A stretch of 64,000 bases of DNA from Pseudomonas sp. IPO3778. GTDB taxonomy: Bacteria > Pseudomonadota > Gammaproteobacteria > Pseudomonadales > Pseudomonadaceae. Of the stretch, positions 7,981-16,671 are shown piece by piece. Made by a program: the position numbers and the translations under genes. Every line of letters starts with the position of its first letter. Position 1 is the stretch's first letter. The stretch is taken from NCBI RefSeq assembly GCF_013386825.1, contig NZ_JACARC010000037.1, positions 248,001 to 312,000 of the forward strand, given 5' to 3'. A model generated the notes under the pieces. It saw only the letters and a list, made by a program, of their open reading frames with translations, was not told the DNA's origin and made no database searches.

Positions 7981-9300
7981 TCAAAACAACCACTGCCCGA
8001 TCAGCCAGGCATTCGCCCCGCTGATCACCACAAACAAGCCCCAGGCCAGCAGCCGCGTGGGCAAACGGTTCACGAACGGCCCCATCAGGCGCTTGTCACC
8101 TGTCATGCGGATCAGCGGATACAACGCGAACGGCAATTGCAGGCTCAACACCACCTGGCTGAGGATCAGCAGTTTGCCGATGGCGTCGTCACCCATCAGC
8201 CATACCCCGAGGAACGCCGGGATCAGCGCCAGGCCACGGGTGATCAGGCGCCGCTGCCAGCAGGGAATACGCAGGTTGAGGTAGCCCTCCATGATCACTT
8301 GCCCGGCGATGGTGCCGGTGAACGTGGAGCTTTGCCCGGAAGCCAGCAGTGCAACACCGAACAGCACACTGGCGAAGGCACCGCCCACCAGCGGGTCCAG
8401 CAGGTGGTAGGCGTCCTGGATTTCCACCACGTCGGTGTGACCGGTCTGGTGGAACGCTGCGGCAGCCAGTATGAGGATCGCCGCGTTGACCAGCAAAGCC
8501 AGGGCCAGGGAGCCGATGGTATCGATGCGTGCCAGCTTCACCGCGTCCTGGCGACTGGCCAGGTCCTTGCCGAACAGCCGGGTTTGCACGATGGAGCTGT
8601 GCAGGTACAGGTTATGGGGCATTACCGTGGCGCCCAGGATGCCGATGGCCAGGTACAACGGTGCGGCATCGCTGATGGCCGACAGCGACGGGGTGAAACC
8701 ACGGAACACATCGGGCCAGTAGGGTTTGATCAACACCAGTTCGATGAAGAAACACACACCGATCGTCGCCACCAGCGCCAGCATGATCGCTTCCAGCCGG
8801 CGGAAGCCGCGATTTTGCAGGGCCAGGATCAACAGCGTATCGAAGGCGGTGATGACAATCCCGGTGGTCAGGGACACGCCCAGCAACAGGTGAAACGCCA
8901 GGGCGCAGCCGAGGACTTCGGCGAGGTCAGTGGCGATGATCGAGATTTCCGCGAGAACCCACTGCACGAAAGAAGAACGCCGGCTGTAGCGCTCCCGGCT
9001 CAATTGCGCGAGGTCCTTGCCGGTGGCGATGCCCAACCGTGAGCACAGGCACTGCACCGCCATCCCCGCGAGGCTCGCCAGCAGCACCACAAACAACAAG
9101 TTGTAGCCGTAGCGCGAACCGGCCTCAATGGCTGTGGCCCAGTTGCCCGGGTCCATGTAGCCGATGGAGATCAGCAAGCCGGGGCCGGCAAATTTCAACA
9201 CACGCTTGAAAAACGAAGCCCTGGGGTCGACGACGATGGTGCCGGCGACTTCCGGCGGGCAGAACGGGGCAGTAGCGATTTTGGGCAGGCTGAATTTCAC
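7981..9300 (-). CDS. mntH: NRAMP-family Mn2+/divalent metal importer
   Basis: A proton-coupled manganese (and iron) importer of the NRAMP family with 11 predicted inner membrane helices. The metal-binding DPGN motif is in helix 1 (SIGYMDPGNWATAIEAGS) and the helix-6 motif is ATVMPHNLYLHSS. I place the start at GTG 9300 (giving MKFSLPKIATAPF, as I remember Pseudomonas homologues beginning), about 439 residues; a TTG at 9324 is an alternative. No MntR or Fur site was recognised upstream. Confidence 0.92.
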   Translation of the reverse strand: MKFSLPKIATAPFCPPEVAGTIVVDPRASFFKRVLKFAGPGLLISIGYMDPGNWATAIEAGSRYGYNLLFVVLLASLAGMAVQCLCSRLGIATGKDLAQLSRERYSRRSSFVQWVLAEISIIATDLAEVLGCALAFHLLLGVSLTTGIVITAFDTLLILALQNRGFRRLEAIMLALVATIGVCFFIELVLIKPYWPDVFRGFTPSLSAISDAAPLYLAIGILGATVMPHNLYLHSSIVQTRLFGKDLASRQDAVKLARIDTIGSLALALLVNAAILILAAAAFHQTGHTDVVEIQDAYHLLDPLVGGAFASVLFGVALLASGQSSTFTGTIAGQVIMEGYLNLRIPCWQRRLITRGLALIPAFLGVWLMGDDAIGKLLILSQVVLSLQLPFALYPLIRMTGDKRLMGPFVNRLPTRLLAWGLFVVISGANAWLIGQWLF

Positions 9301-9341
9301 GCGGGGTACCAGGCTTTCACACAAGACGTTTACGCAGCTTA

Positions 9342-10895
9342 TCAGTCAGACGCGACCGTGCGCATCACCGTCTCCCGGGGCAGATCAAATGCCTCGACCA
9401 CCTGGACCACCAGGTCCAGCTCCTGGTTCAGCGCCTCACGCTCCATGCGCTCGCGAATCACGCCTATCACCAGCACCGCCAGGGTGGTGATCGAGTACGC
9501 GGGGCCGGAAAACGCCCGCACCCCCGTCACCAGTAGCATCGCCGCCGCCAGCGCCTGCCCCACCACCGGAATCGCCGTGGCCGCGCCACGGCGCAGCATA
9601 AACCCGGTAAGCCCGGCCAGTGCGGTACCGCTCAAGGCGGTGGTGGCTGAACGCCCGACATCAAAACGATTGAAAAAGCCCTGTTCCTTTTGTGCCGCGG
9701 CCTTCAGTTCCGCCTCGAACACTTGCCGGTCGGCCTGGCTGAGCTTGTCCTTGTACTGCTCAATCAGGCGCTCGGCCACCTGCACTTCCAGATCCGCCAG
9801 GGCAACCTTCTCGATCGGCTCATCAAACTTGATGCCCACTCGCTGCGCCACATCCTGTGCAATTTCGCGGTAGCTCACGCCATGGCCCCGGGCCAGGTTC
9901 ATAAACGTATCGCCCCCCATGCGCTGCAGCTCAATCGCCAGCTTCAAAGGTTCGCGCACCGTGGCATCGATCGAAGCACTGCGCTTTTGCGCCATCAACT
10001 CGGCGAAGAACTTCAACTCGTCCGGCCGCGCCTGCACCAGCAGCGGGAACAGGTCGACATCCTCCTCGGCAAAGCGCACTTCGCTGCTGCGCTGATCGGC
10101 GCGGATCATGCCCCGGCGCTCCTGCAACAGGTCGGTGTACTGCACCACCGTCTTCAATTGCGGCCAATAAGCAGCGTGGTCGAACGTGGCCAGGTGCACA
10201 TTGGCAACCTTGGCCTTGAGCGCGGGGGTGACCGGAATCGCATAACGGCCAATGCAGCGTTCGGTGTCGGGCTTGAGGGCCAGGGCCCAATCCTTGCTGG
10301 AGTGGCAGTTGATCACCCGGCCCTTGAGGGGCGCCGACACCAGGTCCCACGGGCTGGACGTACAAATCGCGCCGCCCATCAGCAACAGGTTGTTCAGCGG
10401 TAACTCGCGGGCCACTTCGGGGCTTGCCAGCAGGCTCTTGACCAGAATCCGCGCGCCCAGGGAATGGCCGATCAGGTTGATCTGCCGCACCTTGAGCGAC
10501 TCGCCGTGCAGGTAGTTGGCCAATTCGGGCAGCAGGCTCCTGGCCACCTCATCCACCCGCGCCTCGACGCTTTTGTAGTGGTCGAGGAAATAGGCAATCG
10601 CCTTGCCCACCCCAATGGTCGCCGCACCCAGGCTGCCGCCGCCGAGCATGGAGGCGATCACGTCCTTGAACGGCGCAAACAGGTTTTCCAGGAAATGCCC
10701 GGCCGGCCAGAACAGCATCAGGTTGGTGGAGCCTTCGATGGTTGCCAGTTGCTGCGAGAAATTGCCCAACTGCTGCGGGTTGAAGAACGCCGAATAACCA
10801 TGGACATAGAGATTGAGCACATCCCCTTGAGGCTCGCCACACAATACAAACGTGGGCTTGCGGGTGCGGTGCATTTCCTCCCACTGGTGTTGCAT
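9342..10895 (-). CDS. Alpha/beta hydrolase (DUF726-like) fused to a YaaW-like domain
   Basis: A ~517-residue two-part protein. The first half is an alpha/beta hydrolase: a beta-strand and oxyanion motif in LNLYVHGYSAFF, a nucleophile elbow INLIGHSLGAR near residue 150, and a candidate catalytic His in ATFDHAAYW. It resembles DUF726/TMCO4-type hydrolases. The second half, from about ELKFFAELMAQK, resembles the YaaW (UPF0174) family, with helical VALADLEVQVAERLI and DRQVFEAELKAAA. It ends in Gly/Ala-rich hydrophobic helices (ALSGTALAGLTGFMLRR; VVGQALAAAMLLVTGV) that may insert in the membrane. ATG 10895 has AGGAGT upstream. Substrate and role are unknown. Confidence 0.6.
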   Translation of the reverse strand: MQHQWEEMHRTRKPTFVLCGEPQGDVLNLYVHGYSAFFNPQQLGNFSQQLATIEGSTNLMLFWPAGHFLENLFAPFKDVIASMLGGGSLGAATIGVGKAIAYFLDHYKSVEARVDEVARSLLPELANYLHGESLKVRQINLIGHSLGARILVKSLLASPEVARELPLNNLLLMGGAICTSSPWDLVSAPLKGRVINCHSSKDWALALKPDTERCIGRYAIPVTPALKAKVANVHLATFDHAAYWPQLKTVVQYTDLLQERRGMIRADQRSSEVRFAEEDVDLFPLLVQARPDELKFFAELMAQKRSASIDATVREPLKLAIELQRMGGDTFMNLARGHGVSYREIAQDVAQRVGIKFDEPIEKVALADLEVQVAERLIEQYKDKLSQADRQVFEAELKAAAQKEQGFFNRFDVGRSATTALSGTALAGLTGFMLRRGAATAIPVVGQALAAAMLLVTGVRAFSGPAYSITTLAVLVIGVIRERMEREALNQELDLVVQVVEAFDLPRETVMRTVASD

Positions 10896-11076
10896 GGGGC
10901 GGTGACTCCTGGCGACGACGGAGGGCGATAGTAACAAAGGGTGAAGTTGGGGAATGTGAAAAACTGAAATCCAGACTGTCCACAGCCATGCACAGTGATG
11001 TCAAGAAACACGGATTTTGTTCGGTCTTTCAGTCGATTAGCCTTTGTCGGGTCAACCACTGAAACCGAGGAACACC

Positions 11077-11478
11077 ATGAGCAAGCCCGAATTTTTCATC
11101 ACCCCCGGTTATGGCGACATCGCCCGCGACACCCTGCATTACGCCCAGGCGGTAAAAGTCGGCAACCGCGTTGAGACCTCAGGCCAGGGCGGTTGGGACG
11201 ACGCCTTCCAGATTCCCGAATCCCTCACCGACGAGATAGCCCTGGCCTTTCAAAACCTGGATCGCACCCTGGCGCAAGCCGGGGCCGGGTGGGAGCATGT
11301 GATCCACGTCAACTCCTACCACGTGGGCGGATTTCCACCGGAGGTGAACGAGCAGATGGTCAAGTGGTACCGCCATTACATGCCCAATCACGCGCCGATC
11401 TGGACCGAGCTGGGGGTGGAGGCCCTGGGATTGCCGGCGATGCGCATTGAAATCCGCGTGACGGCCATTATTGCCTGA
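11077..11478 (+). CDS. RidA family protein
   Basis: A 133-residue RidA/YjgF/UK114-family protein. Members deaminate reactive enamine/imine intermediates; the key Arg is in the C-terminal motif LPAMRIEIRVTAI. Start at ATG 11077 (MSKPEFFITPGYG) with GAGG upstream. It is divergent from the hydrolase gene and its last 11 bases overlap the 3' end of the convergent LysR gene. Its natural substrate is unknown. Confidence 0.85.
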   Translation: MSKPEFFITPGYGDIARDTLHYAQAVKVGNRVETSGQGGWDDAFQIPESLTDEIALAFQNLDRTLAQAGAGWEHVIHVNSYHVGGFPPEVNEQMVKWYRHYMPNHAPIWTELGVEALGLPAMRIEIRVTAIIA

Positions 11479-12364
11479 CGCCGAACCGCTCGATCACCCA
11501 ATCGATAAACACCTTCAACCGGGCATTCTGATGTCGATTGGGTGGGTAGATGATGTGCAACGGCGTAGCCGGCCGGGTCCAGTCCGCCAGCACCGGGACT
11601 AGCTGGCCAGTCTCCACGTAGTAGTCAACGATAGTCTTGAAGTGCTGCCCGACGCCCAGGCCGGCGAGCAGCATTTCCTTGAGGCCGTTGCCTTCGTTGG
11701 TCGAAAAAGCACAATTGCCTATCTCATGACGGACCGCGTCTTTCTCGAAGATCAACGGCTCCGGCTTGCCCGACCCGGCAAAGAAATAACCGGCCTTGAG
11801 GTGGTTATCTGCGAGGTCTTCGGGAGAGGCCGGCGTGCCCATGCGCTCCAGGTAGCCCGGCGCCGCACAGGTCACATACTCAAGGTCGACGACCTTGCGC
11901 CCGATCATGGCCATGTCATCCAGCTTGCCAACCCTCAGTACACAATCCACCCCCTCCCCCACGATGTTGACCGCACGGTCACTGATGCCCAGGGCAATCG
12001 TGATATCCGGATACTCGCGATGGAAATCCACCAACGCCGGGATCAGCAGGCAATTGCCAAAGGACGCCGGTGCATCCACCTTCAGGTGGCCACTGGGCTT
12101 GAGCTTCTGCCCGCGCAGGGCGCTATCCAGCTCGTCCAGTTCCGCCACCAGGCACAGCGCATGGTTGTAGTACTCCAACCCTTCCGACGTGGCCGCCAAC
12201 GCACGAGTGGTGCGGTGCATCAGCTTGACGCCAAGGTGCTTCTCAAGGTCGGTGATGAGTTTGCTGACGGTGGAGCGCGGCAGCGATAGCTGGTCGGAGG
12301 CGCGACTGAAGGACCCGGTTTCGACGACGCGGACGAAGGCGCGCATGGCGAGGAGTTGGTTCAC
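11468..12364 (-). CDS. LysR-family transcriptional regulator
   Basis: A 298-residue LysR regulator with an N-terminal helix-turn-helix (FVRVVETGSFSRASDQ, then LPRSTVSKLITDLEKHLGV) and a LysR substrate-binding domain. Its sequence resembles the large group of CrgA-like LysR proteins. Translation likely starts at GTG 12364 (GTGAACCAACTC); ATG six codons later is possible. It converges on the RidA gene with an 11-base overlap. No target can be assigned. Confidence 0.82.
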   Translation of the reverse strand: MNQLLAMRAFVRVVETGSFSRASDQLSLPRSTVSKLITDLEKHLGVKLMHRTTRALAATSEGLEYYNHALCLVAELDELDSALRGQKLKPSGHLKVDAPASFGNCLLIPALVDFHREYPDITIALGISDRAVNIVGEGVDCVLRVGKLDDMAMIGRKVVDLEYVTCAAPGYLERMGTPASPEDLADNHLKAGYFFAGSGKPEPLIFEKDAVRHEIGNCAFSTNEGNGLKEMLLAGLGVGQHFKTIVDYYVETGQLVPVLADWTRPATPLHIIYPPNRHQNARLKVFIDWVIERFGVRQ

Positions 12365-12438
12365 GGTGATGTCCGAAAAGGCAGGAACACTCAGTATTAT
12401 CTATAAAGCTGCACAATGGCGATAACCGTTCAACTCAC

Positions 12439-12462
12439 AAAAAGCCCGGCGCATGGCCGGGC
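12439..12462 (-). terminator. Rho-independent terminator of the XRE/toxin operon
   Basis: Read on the minus strand, GCCCGGC (12462-12456) pairs with GCCGGGC (12450-12444) around a 5-base loop and is followed by five T (12443-12439). It lies just past the antitoxin stop. Confidence 0.8.
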
Positions 12463-12480
12463 GTTGATGGAAAGAATGAC

Positions 12481-12786
12481 TCAGTGGGCAAAGTTCTCAA
12501 TCTTTACCTGGCCATCAGGAAACGTGGCGACGATCTCCAGCTCCCCTCCCATGGCGCGAATGTAATTACGCAGCGTGCTGATATACATGTCTGTACGCCG
12601 CTCCATTTTGGACACCGCCGCCTGGTTGATATTCAGCGCCTTGGCCAAGGTGTCCTGGCTCATCTGCTGCGCCTTGCGCAGTTCATGCAGAGGCATTTCT
12701 TTCAGGTGCTGCTGGAGGATCTGCTCCGCATCGGCCCGGGCTTGCGGTGTCATGCGAGCCTGGAGCTCACTAAATTTTTTAGCCAT
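12481..12786 (-). CDS. XRE-family antitoxin (HigA-like)
   Basis: A 101-residue antitoxin with a lambda-repressor-like helix-turn-helix (MSQDTLAKALNINQAAVSKMERR, about residues 43-65) and a short C-terminal strand region (ELEIVATFPDGQVKI). It is the second gene of a toxin-first operon: the toxin's last 8 bases overlap its start. The pair is followed by a good terminator at 12439-12462. Confidence 0.85.
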   Translation of the reverse strand: MAKKFSELQARMTPQARADAEQILQQHLKEMPLHELRKAQQMSQDTLAKALNINQAAVSKMERRTDMYISTLRNYIRAMGGELEIVATFPDGQVKIENFAH

Positions 12787-13144
12787 GGTGACGGCCCTCT
12801 ATACGCAGTGTTTCCAAATGTTCGTCATACAACTTTTCAGCCAGAGGGACGTATTCGTCATACCAACGGCCTCGTCCGGTTTTGTTCCCACCTATCAACA
12901 ATAAGGCACACCGGCGTGGATCAAATGCATACAGAACACGATAAGGTCGCCCCGCGTGCTGTACCCGCAGCTCTCGCAGGCTGCCATGCCGCGAACCCTT
13001 GATATCACTGCTGTGAGGAAACCCAAGGCCTGGCCCCAAGAGGCCCGGCAAATCCACACTGGCCGATACTGAGGATTGCTCCCTTGCATCCAGACCGCCC
13101 CACCAGTCTCCAAACTTGTCCGTGTATTCAACGTCCCAATTCAT
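12779..13144 (-). CDS. Gp49-like/HigB-type RelE-superfamily toxin
   Basis: A 121-residue protein of the phage-derived Gp49-like family (PF05973), RelE/HigB superfamily of ribosome-dependent mRNA interferases. Typical features are LRELRVQHAGRPYRVLYAFD and ALLLIGGNKTGRGRWYDEYV, with conserved basic residues on the third and fourth strands. Start is ATG 13144 (MNWDVEYTDKF); the open frame runs on to 13207 without similarity. It precedes and overlaps its XRE antitoxin by 8 bases, the order usual for HigBA. Confidence 0.83.
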   Translation of the reverse strand: MNWDVEYTDKFGDWWGGLDAREQSSVSASVDLPGLLGPGLGFPHSSDIKGSRHGSLRELRVQHAGRPYRVLYAFDPRRCALLLIGGNKTGRGRWYDEYVPLAEKLYDEHLETLRIEGRHHG

Positions 13145-13321
13145 GCAAATATGCCATCCATGGAATATAAACTCAAGGGCATAACTGTAGAGGCTTGAGC
13201 GGCGCACAACCTCCCGTTCTTCCCGGGAAAGTGTTTGTAGATTATTCCCGCATGATTATTGGAGCGGAGGGGGACGCAGAGCATCCCAGGCTGCATTCCT
13301 ACGCAGGGCGCAGAAACGATC

Positions 13322-13347
13322 AAAAAAAACCGCCCTTTCGGGCGGTT
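13322..13347 (-). terminator. Rho-independent terminator after the autotransporter remnant
   Basis: On the minus strand AACCGCCC (13347-13340) pairs with GGGCGGTT (13335-13328) around a GAAA loop and is followed by a run of T (13329-13322). It is the intact terminator of a now broken gene. Confidence 0.85.
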
Positions 13348-13365
13348 GAAGGGACTCGGCCTTGA

Positions 13366-13748
13366 TCAGAAGCCGAGGGAGAAACTGATGGTCATCGCGT
13401 GGTCCTTGTCGTTACGCGAGACCTGGCCGGAGTAGCCCAGGCCAAGCTTGCCGTTGTTGATGGTCGAGCCACCCTGCATCGCCACCACCGGAGTGTCTGC
13501 TGCGAACAGCGTCAGGTTCTGCAGTGCCGTGGAACCAATGCTCCCATTGTTGGTGATGTTGACCGTACTGGCGCCGGTATTACCCAGGATCAACCCGCCA
13601 CTCAACGACGTGACCGCCCCGAGCAGCCCCGGGTCAATCGTGCCCGAGTTATTGAACGTCAGATTATTGCCCGTGAGGTTTATCGACGTACCCGCCAGCG
13701 CCGCATTCATCTGCGCACCGCTGCTGACGTTAGCCGTGAGGTTGATTT
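13366..13748 (-). pseudogene. Autotransporter remnant (passenger fragment joined to last barrel strand)
   Basis: On the minus strand a frame opens after TGA at 13751-13749 with a beta-helix passenger-like sequence (INLTANVSSGAQMNAALAG, LTFNNSGTIDPGLL, STVNITNNGSI). After about 90 residues it passes into KLGLGYSGQVSRNDKDHAM and ends TISFSLGF, which is the final beta-strand pair of a type V autotransporter barrel. The large middle, including most of the ~280-residue barrel, is missing, and there is no signal peptide. The stop and terminator of the original gene survive. It therefore looks like a big internal deletion plus loss of the 5' end; it should not make a working protein. Confidence 0.65.
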
Positions 13749-13751
13749 GTC

Positions 13752-14066
13752 ACAACGTTAGCCGCGTGCATAAAACTCATTGAAATAAATGGTATTAATA
13801 CTTTCGAGAGTGCCGCGCAGGGACCTGACGCCATCCAATAAACGCTGATGCGAAAGCCTTGGCCCCTGCAAAAATTCAGATTTCAAAATGTGAAAAAGCG
13901 CTCTAATAGCGCCCTGTGTTACCCCTGTAGGAGCGAGCTTGCTCGCGAAAAACCCCAAGGCACCGCGTGAATTCAGTCAGTCAGCGTCATCGTTAACGAC
14001 CATCACGAGAAAGCTCGCGCCTACGGTAAAACCTGTTGATTCAGCAAAAAGATCCTGGAGTTCCCA
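13752..14066. other. Gene-free stretch containing a REPIN and a weak hairpin
   Basis: No coding sequence recognised. On the minus strand, GCGCT/AGCGC with a 5-base loop followed by five T (13912-13893) could be a weak terminator, but no gene precedes it. The right half is the family-A REPIN at 13926-14025. TGGAG at 14056-14060 is the ribosome-binding site of the antiporter gene. Confidence 0.5.
13926..14025. repeat. REPIN, family A (third copy, degraded right arm)
   Basis: The left arm GTAGGAGCGAGCTTGCTCGC is intact. The right arm is diverged (CACGAGAAAGCTCGCGCCTAC), so the pairing is imperfect. The GTTAACGA spacer block seen in the second copy is present. Confidence 0.75.
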
Positions 14067-15875
14067 ATGCCCCATGAAGGCAACCTGTTACAAGCGGCGG
14101 TTGTGTTCCTGCTCGCCGCCGTACTCACCGTGCCCCTGGCCAAGCGCCTGCAACTGGGCGCCGTGCTGGGTTACTTGCTGGCCGGGGTGATCATCGGCCC
14201 GTCGGTACTGGGCCTGGTGGGTAACCCGCAAAGCGTCAGCCAGTTTTCCGAGCTTGGAGTGGTGTTGCTGCTGTTCATCATTGGCCTGGAATTGTCACCG
14301 AAACGCTTGTGGGTGATGCGCAAGGCGGTGTTCGGCGTGGGCCTGGCGCAGGTGTTGCTGACGGGCACAGTGATCGGCGTGGTAGCGCTGTTTGTGTTTG
14401 GCCAATCCTGGAACAGCGCGATTGTGCTGGGCCTTGGCCTGGCGCTTTCCTCCACCGCGTTTGGCCTGCAAAGCCTGGCCGAGCGCAAGGAACTCAACCA
14501 GCCCCACGGGCGCCTGGCCTTTGCCATTCTGTTGTTCCAGGACATCGCAGCCATTCCGCTGATCGCCATGGTGCCGCTGCTCGCCGGCAGCGATCACCCC
14601 ACCACCGCCTCCCAGGGGCTGGAGCACGGCTTGCAGGTGTTGGCCAGCATCGCCGTGGTGATCATCGGCGGACGCTACCTGCTGCGCCCGGTGTTTCGCA
14701 TCGTGGCCAAGACCGGCCTGCGGGAGGTCTCCACCGCCACCGCGTTGCTGGTGGTGATCGGCACCGCATGGCTGATGGAATTGGTCGGCGTATCCATGGC
14801 CCTCGGCGCGTTCCTCGCCGGGCTGCTGCTGGCAGACTCCGAATACCGGCATGAACTGGAATCACAGATCGAACCGTTCAAGGGCCTGCTGCTGGGGCTG
14901 TTTTTTATCAGCGTGGGCATGGGCGCCAATATCAGCCTGCTGTTCAGCGCACCGGTGATCGTGCTGGGGCTGACCCTGCTGCTGATCGCCATCAAGCTGC
15001 CAATCCTGTTCTGCGTGGGTCATCTGGCGGGCGACTTGAACCGGGAAAGTGCGCTGCGCCTGGGCGTGGTGCTGGCGGCCGGTGGTGAGTTTGCCTTCGT
15101 GGTGTTCAAGATCGGCCGCGACCAGGGCCTGTTCGAACCGCACCTCTACGACATCCTGGTACTGACCATCACCCTGTCCATGGCCGTGACCCCTTTGCTG
15201 CTGTTGCTCTGCCCGAAGCTGTTCAAGCCCAAGGTCAAGCCGGTGGAAGTGCCCGAGGAATACCGCGCCATCGAAAGCGATGCGCCACGGGTAGTGATCG
15301 CCGGGATGGGCCGTATGGGGCAGATCGTGGCGCGGATCCTGCGGGCGCAAAACATCTCGTTTATCGCCCTCGATACCTCAGTGGAAACCATCGAGCTGAC
15401 CCGCAGCTTCGGCGGCATGCCGGTATTCTATGGCGACCCCCAGCGCCCGGAAATCCTCCACGCGGCCAAGGTCGACCAGGCCGAGTTTTTCGTGATCGCC
15501 ATGGACGACCCCGAAATCAACATCAAGACCGCCGAGCTGGTGCGCAGCCTCTACCCGCACATGAAAATCATCGCCCGCGCCCGTAACCGCCAGCACGTGC
15601 ACCGCCTGGTGGACCTCGACGCATCACCGGTGCGAGAGACGTTTTACTCCAGCCTGGAAATGAGCCGCCGGACCCTGGTAGGCCTTGGCCTGACCCAAGC
15701 CCAGGCCGACGCGCGCATCAGCCGCTTCAAAAACCATGACCTGCAATTGCTGGCGGCTCAACACGCCGTGTATGACGACGCGGCCAAGGTCATGCAATCG
15801 GCCCAGGAGGCCCGGACCGAATTGGCGCGACTGTTTGAGATGGACCGACTCGAGGAGGAGTCCGACAAGGTGTAA
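14067..15875 (+). CDS. Kef-type monovalent cation:proton antiporter (CPA2)
   Basis: A 602-residue CPA2 antiporter of the KefB/KefC type, exchanging K+ (or Na+) for protons. The N-terminal ~390 residues form the 12-13 helix Na+/H+ exchanger domain with motifs GYLLAGVIIGPSVLGLV and LLFQDIAAIPLIAM. From about residue 408 comes an RCK-N/TrkA-N regulatory domain with the nucleotide motif VVIAGMGRMGQIVA. The length is close to E. coli KefC (620). No separate KefF/KefG ancillary gene is adjacent. TGGAG precedes ATG 14067. Confidence 0.88.
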   Translation: MPHEGNLLQAAVVFLLAAVLTVPLAKRLQLGAVLGYLLAGVIIGPSVLGLVGNPQSVSQFSELGVVLLLFIIGLELSPKRLWVMRKAVFGVGLAQVLLTGTVIGVVALFVFGQSWNSAIVLGLGLALSSTAFGLQSLAERKELNQPHGRLAFAILLFQDIAAIPLIAMVPLLAGSDHPTTASQGLEHGLQVLASIAVVIIGGRYLLRPVFRIVAKTGLREVSTATALLVVIGTAWLMELVGVSMALGAFLAGLLLADSEYRHELESQIEPFKGLLLGLFFISVGMGANISLLFSAPVIVLGLTLLLIAIKLPILFCVGHLAGDLNRESALRLGVVLAAGGEFAFVVFKIGRDQGLFEPHLYDILVLTITLSMAVTPLLLLLCPKLFKPKVKPVEVPEEYRAIESDAPRVVIAGMGRMGQIVARILRAQNISFIALDTSVETIELTRSFGGMPVFYGDPQRPEILHAAKVDQAEFFVIAMDDPEINIKTAELVRSLYPHMKIIARARNRQHVHRLVDLDASPVRETFYSSLEMSRRTLVGLGLTQAQADARISRFKNHDLQLLAAQHAVYDDAAKVMQSAQEARTELARLFEMDRLEEESDKV

Positions 15876-15947
15876 GGACGGAGACGAACGATCTTGCGAA
15901 AATTCTGACAGAATACTGCGCAATTTCGTTCATCCCTGGAGAGCTTC

Positions 15948-16526
15948 ATGGCCACCCTCAGCAAGACAGCAGCCCTCTTGGCCCTCGCGCTGGCCGCCGG
16001 TTTCGGCGCCAGCCAAGTGCTTGCCGCCAGCAAGCCTGCGGCGCAGAAAAACGCCACCCAGACCGTCTCTACCCTGGACGGCAAGTTCAGTTTCAACCTG
16101 CCCGCGTCCTACCTGGCCGACCCGTTGCCGGCCGGAGATGCCGAGCACGGCACTGCGGGCGCCAGCGGCACGATGTACAGCGACCAGGCGACCAAAAGCG
16201 TGATCTTTGTCGTTGAGAAACCGAGTGCCGCCGGCCTGATCAAGGACAACGACCCGCAGTTCCTCGACGGCGCCGTGGCGGATTTCGTCAAGGAACAAAG
16301 CGCGGCCCTGCCGGACTTCAAGAAAGGCGCCGAGAAGAAACTCACCGTCAAGGGCCTGGCCCTGCGCCAGGTCGACAGCACCGCGACCATGGGCGGTGGC
16401 AAGACCCTGAGTTCCACCTTCCTGACGGGCTCCGGCAGCCACCAGTTGGTGGTGCAGGCGATTTCCCGGGCGGATGATGAGAAGGGCCATGCGCTGTTGG
16501 TGAAGCAGATTATCGGCGGTAAATAA
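15948..16526 (+). CDS. Conserved secreted protein of unknown function
   Basis: A 192-residue protein with a signal peptide (cleavage after SQVLAA, about residue 27), so probably periplasmic. The mature part starts with a strand-rich segment (STLDGKFSFNLPASYLADPLP) and alternates short beta and helical regions, ending VKQIIGGK. I recall similar uncharacterised proteins in Pseudomonas but cannot name a family. TGGAGAG lies 7 bases ahead of the ATG. The gene follows the antiporter by 72 bases and is closed by a REPIN. Confidence 0.75.
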   Translation: MATLSKTAALLALALAAGFGASQVLAASKPAAQKNATQTVSTLDGKFSFNLPASYLADPLPAGDAEHGTAGASGTMYSDQATKSVIFVVEKPSAAGLIKDNDPQFLDGAVADFVKEQSAALPDFKKGAEKKLTVKGLALRQVDSTATMGGGKTLSSTFLTGSGSHQLVVQAISRADDEKGHALLVKQIIGGK

Positions 16527-16554
16527 CCGGTTTTATCTGGCAATGAAAATCCAA

Positions 16555-16644
16555 TGTGGGAGCTGGCTTGCCTGCGATAGCGATCGACCAGTCACTGTTT
16601 TTGGCGACTGATACACGGCTATCGCAGGCAAGCCAGCTCCCACA
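16555..16644. repeat. REPIN, family B (first copy)
   Basis: Inverted arms TGTGGGAGCTGGCTTGCCTG and the complementary CAGGCAAGCCAGCTCCCACA enclose a spacer beginning CGATAGCGATCG. Other copies are at 48109 and 50567. Confidence 0.88.
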
Positions 16645-16671
16645 TTTTTGATCGCGTTCACCTCGCAGGAT

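Noticed and set aside
13220-13229. TTCCCGGGAA palindrome upstream of the Gp49-like toxin as its operator
   Set aside because: Perfect but only 10 bases, 76 bases from the start, and no promoter elements could be placed with it; not strong enough to list as a site.
13893-13912. Minus-strand terminator-like hairpin with T-run
   Set aside because: Stem of only 5 base pairs and no minus-strand gene upstream for it to serve.
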